NCBI RefSeq assembly: GCF_024505045.1
Contig: NZ_JANIBM010000006.1
Location: 1-64,000, forward strand
Reading direction: 5' to 3'
Source of the DNA: Methylomonas aurea
Lineage (GTDB): Bacteria; Pseudomonadota; Gammaproteobacteria; Methylococcales; Methylomonadaceae
Length of the DNA stretch: 64,000 nucleotides
A program made the translations under genes and the position numbers. The notes under the pieces are model-generated. The model made no database searches, was not told the origin of the DNA, and worked only from the letters and a program-made list of their open reading frames with translations. Numbering within the stretch: the first letter of the stretch is position 1; every line of letters begins with the position of its first letter. Shown here piece after piece: positions 54,602 to 61,101 of this stretch.

Positions 54602-55243
54602 TCAGCCGAGTTTGACGATGATGTCTTCCAGCACGTTGGCCGTGTCGTGGACCTTGTCGGCGGCATTGGAAAGATGCCGGTAGAGCTCGCGTTGTTTGAA
54701 CATATTGAGGTAATCGTTGCCCTGGAATAAGTCGGCGATGGCCTTACGGTACATTTTTTCGATGCGTCGCTCCGAATGGCGGGCGGCAAAGGCGTGCGGT
54801 TCGGCGCCGCGCGGTTGTTTTCCCAGCACCGCAAAGCCTTTCTCCAGGGCATGGATGCCGATCTGCAATTCCTCTACCATCGCCAGCGAATGCCGGTCCG
54901 GCGCCAGATGCAGCGCTTCCATTTCGTTGTAAGTGCTCTTGCAATAGGTGACGATACTGTCCAGCGCGGCGATCGCCCGGTAAATGTCTTCGCGGTCCAT
55001 CGGTGTCGCGAACGAGCTGTTCAGTGCGTGCAGATTGCGCATGCGCAGACGGTCGGCTTCGTGTTCGTCTTCTTTCAGCATTTCGCCGGCGGCTACGCAT
55101 TCGGTGGCCATGAACCGCGCCAGGTTGTCGACGGTGACGCATACCTGGCGGCATTGTTCGTGCAACAGCAAGTAAAAATCGGCCGTTTTCGGAAAGATCC
55201 TGTGCAGAATGCGCGAAATGGCAGAGCTTTTCTGGTTTGACAT
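54602..55243 (-). CDS. DUF47/PhoU-like accessory of Pit phosphate transporter
   Basis: The 213-aa helical protein is of the Pit-associated DUF47 group related to PhoU. The N-terminal part has FPKTADFYLLLHEQCRQVCVTVDNLARFM and the repeat DEHEADRLRMRNLHALNSSFATPMDREDIYRAIAALDSIVTYCKS, where acidic/His residues bind metal clusters. It follows pit by six bases and probably gates the transporter. Confidence 0.9.
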   Translation of the reverse strand: MSNQKSSAISRILHRIFPKTADFYLLLHEQCRQVCVTVDNLARFMATECVAAGEMLKEDEHEADRLRMRNLHALNSSFATPMDREDIYRAIAALDSIVTYCKSTYNEMEALHLAPDRHSLAMVEELQIGIHALEKGFAVLGKQPRGAEPHAFAARHSERRIEKMYRKAIADLFQGNDYLNMFKQRELYRHLSNAADKVHDTANVLEDIIVKLG

Positions 55244-55249
55244 GGTGGT

Positions 55250-56293
55250 TTATCGTCCCATCGCGGGTAATTGGCTGATCAATTCATAACTCAAACTTGC
55301 GATCAGTGCCGAACCCGGAATCGTAATCAGCCAGGTTTCCAGTATCTCCCAGGCTTTGCCCCAATGCACGGTACGCGGCCGTTCCGAGGCGCCTATACCC
55401 ATGATCGACGCCGCGACCACATGGGTGGATGAGACCGGCGCACCGCACAACGAACCGGCGAATATGGCGCAGCAGGCGCTCAGCTGCGAGTTCAGGGCGT
55501 GAATCGGCCGAATCTTGTAGATCGAAAAGCCCAAGGTGCGGACGATGCGCCAGCCGCCTGTCAGCGTACCGGCCGTCATTGCGCCGGCACAGAGCAAGAT
55601 CACCCACATCGGCACCCGAAAGCTATCGATGGCGCCGCCGAGAAGCAGAACCAGCGTCAAAATGCCCATGCTTTTTTGGGCGTCGTTGCTGCCGTGAGCG
55701 AAGGCCAGTGCCGCGGCGGTCAGCCATTGGCTTTGTTGCAAGCGTTTGTTGATGCGCGGATGGGCTGCGCGCAGTAAAAACAGGGTCAGCCGCTGTAATA
55801 CGAAGCCGGCCAAAAAGCCCAATAGTGGCGACAGGCACAAGGCGAGCAGGACTTTGCTGAAGCCGTTGAATTGTCCGCGGCTAAGTTCCGAGAATCCCCA
55901 ATCAATAGGATCGACGCCGACCGAAATCAGTACGGCGCCTATCAGTCCGCCTATCAGAGCGTGCGAGGACGAAGACGGTAAACCTTTCCACCAGGTGAAC
56001 AAGTTCCAGGCGACGGCGGCGAACAAGCCGGAGATGACGATAGTCAAGGCTTGGCGTTTGGGGATGTGGGATAAATCGATCAGGTTGCCCAGCGTGTTGG
56101 CGACGGCCGAGCCGCCCAGCAGCGGCCCGAGAAACTCGAAGCAGGCCACGACCAACACGGCTTGGAGCGGAGTCATCGCCCGAGAGGCCACGACTCCGGC
56201 AACGATATTTGAGGCGTCGTGAAAACCGTTGGTATAGTCGAATGCCAGCACGATCCCAACGGCAATCACGACGAGCGGTATCAAGCCCTCCAA
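55250..56293 (-). CDS. pit: Low-affinity inorganic phosphate transporter Pit
   Basis: The 347-aa inner-membrane symporter has about ten helices. The two inverted Pit repeats are visible as LAFDYTNGFHDASNIVAGVVASRAM (residues about 16-40) and AALAFAHGSNDAQKSMGILTL (about 192-212), with SSSSHALIGGLIGA and VSSTHVVAASIMGIG. Proton-coupled import of metal phosphate is expected. The start is a TTG or a nearby alternative codon; GGAGG lies inside the first codons, so the exact start is unsettled. Confidence 0.9.
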   Translation of the reverse strand: MEGLIPLVVIAVGIVLAFDYTNGFHDASNIVAGVVASRAMTPLQAVLVVACFEFLGPLLGGSAVANTLGNLIDLSHIPKRQALTIVISGLFAAVAWNLFTWWKGLPSSSSHALIGGLIGAVLISVGVDPIDWGFSELSRGQFNGFSKVLLALCLSPLLGFLAGFVLQRLTLFLLRAAHPRINKRLQQSQWLTAAALAFAHGSNDAQKSMGILTLVLLLGGAIDSFRVPMWVILLCAGAMTAGTLTGGWRIVRTLGFSIYKIRPIHALNSQLSACCAIFAGSLCGAPVSSTHVVAASIMGIGASERPRTVHWGKAWEILETWLITIPGSALIASLSYELISQLPAMGR

Positions 56294-56314
56294 TATCAGT
56301 TGCCAGCCTCGTCG

Positions 56315-56707
56315 TCAGTTGATCACGTTATGGCCGCGTTGCCGCAAGCAATTGCGGTAAGCATTCTTGTAACTGTCGTTGGAGTGGATGCCTTGTTGCG
56401 CCGCACCGCCGATGCCGCCGGCGGCGGCGCCAATCGCGGCGCCTTTGCCGGGGCTGCCGGTTACGGCGCCGATCGCCGCGCCGCCGGCTGCACCGATCAA
56501 GCCGCCGACGCCGGCGCCGATTGCGGTGTCTTTGACTGTGCTGGCCGATTGCGAGGCCAACTGTTGGCATTCCTGCATGTCTTGGTTCAAGCGGTAGGCG
56601 TTTCTGTCGTTGTAGGTATCCACGGTCGGCGTCCAGCCGGTGGTGGTCGCGCAGCCGGAAACCAATAATCCGGTTGCCAGTACTGATGGTAGCAATAGTT
56701 TTTGCAT
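56315..56707 (-). CDS. Glycine-zipper lipoprotein
   Basis: The 130-aa outer-membrane-type lipoprotein has a lipobox (LLVSGC, Cys at about 19) and glycine-zipper repeats GAGVGGLIGAAGGAAIGAVTGS and GAAIGAAAGGIGGAAQQG (about 65-107), which pack membrane helices. The ATG has GGAGA seven bases upstream. Function unknown; the YMGG/17-kDa antigen family is the closest relation. It is divergent from rpmH. Confidence 0.85.
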   Translation of the reverse strand: MQKLLLPSVLATGLLVSGCATTTGWTPTVDTYNDRNAYRLNQDMQECQQLASQSASTVKDTAIGAGVGGLIGAAGGAAIGAVTGSPGKGAAIGAAAGGIGGAAQQGIHSNDSYKNAYRNCLRQRGHNVIN

Positions 56708-56791
56708 GTCATTTCTCCTATATGTCCGGCGCTGCGGAAGTGGGCCAGAGATTAGCCGATTTCGCACCAATTTGGAATCGGGCAAGTCGAA

Positions 56792-56821
56792 TTGACAGTT
56801 GCTCGCCCGTTCACGTATGAT
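56792..56821 (+). promoter_or_regulatory. Sigma-70 promoter of rpmH
   Basis: TTGACA (56792-56797) and TATGAT (56816-56821) with an 18-base spacer lie 41 bases before the rpmH start. The -35 is a perfect consensus match. Confidence 0.8.
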
Positions 56822-56861
56822 TCGCAGCCTTTTTATCCGTTATCAATCAGGGCAGTACCTC

Positions 56862-56996
56862 ATGAAAAGAACATACCAACCCAGCAAAATCAAACGCGTC
56901 AGAACTCACGGTTTTCGTGCCCGGATGGCTACCGTCGGCGGCCGTAAAGTGATTAACGCGCGCAGAGCCAAAGGCCGCGCTTCGTTGACGGTTTAA
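56862..56996 (+). CDS. rpmH: 50S ribosomal protein L34
   Basis: The 44-aa protein [20 protein letters not shown], with [20 protein letters not shown], is the conserved small basic L34. It is too short for many gene callers. It heads the rnpA-yidD-yidC-mnmE run. There is no dnaA gene on the usual neighbouring side; a minus-strand lipoprotein gene is there instead. Confidence 0.97.
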   Translation: MKRTYQPSKIKRVRTHGFRARMATVGGRKVINARRAKGRASLTV

Positions 56997-57365
56997 TTGT
57001 CGGCGGAAGGTTTTGGCTTTCCCGATCAGTATCGGCTAGGGACGCCCGCTGAATATAAAAGAGTATTCGCCAATCCGGTAAAATCGACCGACAGGTATTT
57101 TACGGTACTGGCAGTGAGCAATTGCCTGGCCCATTCGCGTTTGGGCCTGGCTATCGCCAAAAAAACCATAAAAAAAGCAGTCGCACGGAATCGCATAAAA
57201 AGGGCTGCTAGGGAAAGTTTCAGATTACAGCGGCAACACATCGTCGGCATAGATATTGTAGTTTTGGCGCGGGGCGACGCAGCTAACGCAGCCTCGCCGA
57301 TATTGAGGAAGTCATTGGAAAGGCATTGGCTAAAACTGGTAGAGCGATGCGATTCCTGCTCATAA
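56997..57365 (+). CDS. rnpA: Ribonuclease P protein component
   Basis: The 122-aa basic protein aids tRNA 5' processing by the RNase [32 protein letters not shown] (about 48-75) is the RNR motif. The start is a TTG immediately after the rpmH stop; a later start is possible. It overlaps yidD by 19 bases. Confidence 0.94.
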   Translation: MSAEGFGFPDQYRLGTPAEYKRVFANPVKSTDRYFTVLAVSNCLAHSRLGLAIAKKTIKKAVARNRIKRAARESFRLQRQHIVGIDIVVLARGDAANAASPILRKSLERHWLKLVERCDSCS

Positions 57366-57571
57366 CCCTGATCAAGGTATACAAATACTTCATAAGTCCT
57401 TTGCTGGGGCCGAGATGCCGTTTTTATCCCAGCTGTTCAAGTTATGGCTTAGAAGCAATCCAGCTGCATGGTGCTTTCAAAGGCTCTTACCTCACGCTTC
57501 GCCGATTATTGAAATGCCACCCTTTTCACGAGGGCGGCATTGATCCTGTTCCGGAAAAATTGAGTAAATAA
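57347..57571 (+). CDS. yidD: Membrane protein insertion efficiency factor YidD
   Basis: The 74-aa protein [20 protein letters not shown] carries the family signature [22 protein letters not shown] and [15 protein letters not shown] (three conserved Cys, PSCS). It helps insertion of inner-membrane proteins with YidC. Its start lies within rnpA. Confidence 0.95.
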   Translation: MRFLLITLIKVYKYFISPLLGPRCRFYPSCSSYGLEAIQLHGAFKGSYLTLRRLLKCHPFHEGGIDPVPEKLSK

Positions 57572-57573
57572 CA

Positions 57574-59298
57574 ATGGATAACATAAGATTTGTCTTGGTC
57601 ATGGCGATGTTGATGATCTCCTACATGTTGTGGGAGTCTTGGCAGATCGATTATGGCCCGAAGCCGCAAGCGATCATTTCCGACAAGCCTGTGATCGCTG
57701 GAGACGCAACGGTCGCCGCAGCCGGACAGGCCGCCGAAGCCGGGCAAAACCCCGCAAATCCAGCCGTTGTCCAAGCCTCTGCGGATAAAGTCATCAAAGT
57801 CAAAACCGATGTTTTCGAACTGGAGATTGATACCCAAGGCGGCACATTACGCAATCTCGATCTGCTCAAGTACCCCCACGAAAAAGTCAACACCGTTGTC
57901 GACAAGGCCTATGCTCTGATCGGCATGACGCCGCCGGAAAAAAATCTCAACCCGATCCGCCTGTTCGACAGCAATCCGGAAAGCCTTTATCTGGCGCAAA
58001 GCGGCTTGATCGCCAATGCCAATTCCGCCGCGGCTCCGGACCATCGCAGTGCGTTTAGCGCCGAAAAGAACGAATACCAATTGGCTGAAGGCCAGGACGA
58101 ATTGCGGATTCCGTTGACCTGGACCAACGACCAGGGTTTGACCGTCACCAAAACCTATACCTTCAAACGCGGTAATTATGCGATCGGCCTGGAACAAAAG
58201 GTCAGCAACCGCACGGCTCAGGATTGGTCGGGTAAACAATACAACCAATTGCTGAGAAAGCTGTACAGCGACAAAAGCAATAACAGCTTCATCAGAACCT
58301 TCTCCGGCGGCGTGGTTTACACCGAGAAAGACAAGTTCCAAAAAATCAAATTCGAAGACATGGCCGACGACAAATATGATGTCAAGGCCAAGGAAAATGT
58401 GCATAGCCAAGGCGGTTGGAGCGGCATGATCCAACATTACTTTGCCGCGGCCTGGATTCCGCCTGCCGACCAGGATGCCCAGTTTTACACCAACGACTTG
58501 AAGGACACCCGCTACCAAGTCGGTTCCCTGTCGCCGGATTTGATCGTGCCTGCCAACGGCGAAGCAGCGTTCACCAGCCAATTGTTTGCCGGCCCGAAAA
58601 TCCAGCCGGTCATGGAAGCTTTGGCGCCCGGCCTGGAACTGACCGTCGATTACAGTTGGCTGACGCCGATTGCCAAAGGCATTTACTGGCTGCTTAACCA
58701 GATCTACGGTTTCGTCGGCAACTGGGGTGTGGCGATTTTGGGTGTGACCTTCGTCATCAAGGCCTTGTTCTTCAAATTGTCCAAAGCCAGCTTCCAGTCG
58801 ATGGCAAAAATGCGCAAGATTCAGCCGCGCCTGAAAGATTTGCAGGAGCGTTACGCCGACGACCGCCAGAAGTTCAATACTGAAATGATGGCGATGTACA
58901 AAAAGGAAAAGGTCAATCCGCTCGGTGGCTGTTTGCCGATCCTGGTGCAGATTCCGGTGTTCATTTCGCTGTATTGGGTATTGATCGAAACCGTCGAAGT
59001 GCGCCAAGCTGACTTTGCTTTGTGGATTCAAGATTTGTCGGCGCAAGACCCGTTCTACCTGCTGCCGATTCTGTACGGCATTACCATGAAGATTCAGCAA
59101 AGCCTGAACCCGGCACCGATCGATCCGTTGCAAGCCCAGGTCATGAAAATGTTCCCGATCGTGTTCACCGTGTTCTTCCTGTTCTTCCCGTCCGGTTTGG
59201 TACTGTACTGGATTTGCAATAACAGCTTGTCGATCATCCAGCAGTGGTACATCACCAAGCACGTTCTGGAAGAAGACGCCCACGCTCATCACCACTAA
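57574..59298 (+). CDS. yidC: Membrane protein insertase YidC
   Basis: The 574-aa insertase has an N-terminal signal-anchor (MDNIRFVLVMAMLMISYML), a large periplasmic domain (about 45-360) and a C-terminal five-helix core beginning about 365, with GNWGVAILGVTFVIKALFFKLSKASFQSM, and MKKIQPRLKDLQERYADD-type coupling loop (MAKMRKIQPRLKDLQERYADDRQKF), ending HEED-like HAHHH. Gene follows yidD by two bases. Confidence 0.97.
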   Translation: MDNIRFVLVMAMLMISYMLWESWQIDYGPKPQAIISDKPVIAGDATVAAAGQAAEAGQNPANPAVVQASADKVIKVKTDVFELEIDTQGGTLRNLDLLKYPHEKVNTVVDKAYALIGMTPPEKNLNPIRLFDSNPESLYLAQSGLIANANSAAAPDHRSAFSAEKNEYQLAEGQDELRIPLTWTNDQGLTVTKTYTFKRGNYAIGLEQKVSNRTAQDWSGKQYNQLLRKLYSDKSNNSFIRTFSGGVVYTEKDKFQKIKFEDMADDKYDVKAKENVHSQGGWSGMIQHYFAAAWIPPADQDAQFYTNDLKDTRYQVGSLSPDLIVPANGEAAFTSQLFAGPKIQPVMEALAPGLELTVDYSWLTPIAKGIYWLLNQIYGFVGNWGVAILGVTFVIKALFFKLSKASFQSMAKMRKIQPRLKDLQERYADDRQKFNTEMMAMYKKEKVNPLGGCLPILVQIPVFISLYWVLIETVEVRQADFALWIQDLSAQDPFYLLPILYGITMKIQQSLNPAPIDPLQAQVMKMFPIVFTVFFLFFPSGLVLYWICNNSLSIIQQWYITKHVLEEDAHAHHH

Positions 59299-59301
59299 TC
59301 G

Positions 59302-60642
59302 ATGCGGGACGGCGACACCATAGCCGCCATCGCCACGCCGCCGGGTAACGGCGGCGTCGGCGTGATCCGCATCTCCGGGCCGGCCGCGCCCGGCATCGCC
59401 GGCCAACTGACCGGCAAACCACTTCCCAAACCTCGCTTCGCCCAATTCGTATCCTTCCTGGAAGCCGACGGCCGCGCCATCGACAGCGGTCTGCTGCTAT
59501 ATTTCCGTGCCCCTGCGTCTTTTACCGGCGAAGATGTCGTGGAGCTGCAAGGTCATGGCGGCAGTGTCGTGTTGGATATGCTGTTGCGGCGGGTATTGGC
59601 GCTGGGTGCACGTTTGGCCGAGCCGGGAGAGTTCAGCCGCCGCGCCTTTCTGAACGACAAAATCGATCTGGCCCAGGCCGAAGCGATAGCCGATTTGATC
59701 ACCAGCAGCACCGAACAAGCCGTGCGTTCGGCTCAGCAATCGCTGCAAGGCGTGTTTTCCGAAAAAATTAACCAGTTGATCGACGAATTGATCGAACTGC
59801 GCGTGTTCATCGAAGCCGCGATCGATTTCGTCGACGAAGAGATCGACTTTCTCGGCGACGGCGTCGTCGCCGGCCGGATCGAGCGCCTGCAAACACAGAT
59901 CGGCGAAATCCGCCGTAACGCCGAACAGGGCCGGCTGTTACACGACGGCATGACCGTGGTCTTGGCCGGCAAACCCAACGCCGGCAAGTCAAGTTTGTTG
60001 AATGCCTTGGCCGGCCACGATGCGGCTATCGTCACCGATATCGCCGGTACTACCCGCGACGTGTTGCGCGAGCGGATTCAATTGGACGGCATGCCGCTGC
60101 ACGTGATCGACACCGCCGGTCTGCGCGACAGCGACAATCCGGTGGAGCAGGAAGGCATTCGCCGCGCCCGCCAGGAAATCGCCAGGGCGGATCGGGTGTT
60201 GTTGTTGATCGACAGCAGCGACACCGACCGTACTGGCATCGATGCCGATTTGCCGGCCGGTATCGCCGTCACCAAAGTGTTCAACAAAATCGACTTGGTC
60301 GGCGGACAGGCCCGGATCGAACATGGCTCGCAGGGAACCGAGATTCATCTGTCGGTGAAACAAGGCGAGGGATTGGATTTATTGAAACGCCATCTGAAGC
60401 TGAGCATGGGCTTCAGCGAAGGCGCGGATAACGTTTACGTTGCCAGAGCCCGCCATATCCAAGCCATGCAACAGGCCGCGCAGGCCATACAGAACGCCGC
60501 CGAACAATTGCAGCACCAGGCTCACGAACTGGTCGCCGAAGAACTGCGCCAGGCCCAAACCAGCCTGGCGGCAATCACCGGAGAATTCACCTCCGACGAC
60601 CTACTGGGCGAGATTTTTTCCAGTTTTTGTATCGGAAAATAG
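59302..60642 (+). CDS. mnmE: tRNA modification GTPase MnmE
   Basis: The 446-aa GTPase, with MnmG, modifies the wobble uridine of several tRNAs. It has the N-terminal tetrahydrofolate-binding domain (DTIAAIATPPGNGGVGVIRISGP), a helical domain, the GTPase insert (GKPNAGKSSLLNAL, DIAGTTRD, DTAGLRD) and the obligatory C-terminal cysteine in CIGK. It begins three bases after yidC. Confidence 0.97.
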   Translation: MRDGDTIAAIATPPGNGGVGVIRISGPAAPGIAGQLTGKPLPKPRFAQFVSFLEADGRAIDSGLLLYFRAPASFTGEDVVELQGHGGSVVLDMLLRRVLALGARLAEPGEFSRRAFLNDKIDLAQAEAIADLITSSTEQAVRSAQQSLQGVFSEKINQLIDELIELRVFIEAAIDFVDEEIDFLGDGVVAGRIERLQTQIGEIRRNAEQGRLLHDGMTVVLAGKPNAGKSSLLNALAGHDAAIVTDIAGTTRDVLRERIQLDGMPLHVIDTAGLRDSDNPVEQEGIRRARQEIARADRVLLLIDSSDTDRTGIDADLPAGIAVTKVFNKIDLVGGQARIEHGSQGTEIHLSVKQGEGLDLLKRHLKLSMGFSEGADNVYVARARHIQAMQQAAQAIQNAAEQLQHQAHELVAEELRQAQTSLAAITGEFTSDDLLGEIFSSFCIGK

Positions 60643-61101
60643 CTACGCTTCCAGTCTGTTCCGAAGCAACCGCGCTCGCATGACTCGTCGCCGCTTCGCG
60701 GTGCCTTGCAGGTTTTCTCCACCTCATTAGGAAAACCCGCTTGGCGGCACGGCTTCGGAGGCTTAAGAATATTATCGCTGCGCTATCACTCCGTTTCCAA
60801 GATTAGCGTACGAGAACTGGCGCCGGAGTAGTCCCTGTTCACGCTGGATGAACCCGGTAGAGCTTTTCGGCGGCGCATCGGCCTGCATGTTCCCGGGCCA
60901 CCCTGCGCAAGGCGCTGAAGACGCAGGGTCTCAGTCGGTTTTGAGCCACCGGCGTTCCAACGGAGTCATCCGCGTTCAATGCTCGAGGCGGAATGGGCTT
61001 TGGTTTGGCATTTATTCGCGAGCGAATGCCAATTTTAGCCGGGGCCGGGTTTGCTATATCATGCTGTTACCATTAATTAAAAAAATTCCAAGGGGGAGGC
61101 T
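60643..61101 (+). other. Intergenic region and promoter of the PEP carboxykinase
   Basis: No believable gene. It contains weak stem-loops (CCCTGCG/CGCAGGG at 60901-60928; an imperfect GGCAT..ATGCC hairpin with inner TTCGC/GCGAA at 61007-61030) and the promoter-like segment at 61031. No clear terminator with a U run follows mnmE. Confidence 0.6.
61031..61074 (+). promoter_or_regulatory. Promoter-like conserved segment, copy 2
   Basis: AATTTTAGCCGGGGCCGGG then TTTGCTATATC, with the extended -10 pattern TGnTATAtC, 28 bases before the start codon of the PEP carboxykinase gene. It is nearly identical to 52151-52194. The palindromic hairpin just upstream could be an operator. Confidence 0.6.

Noticed and set aside
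56708..56861. Replication origin (oriC) next to rpmH
   Set aside because: No dnaA gene and no cluster of DnaA boxes (TTATCCACA); only a normal rpmH promoter.
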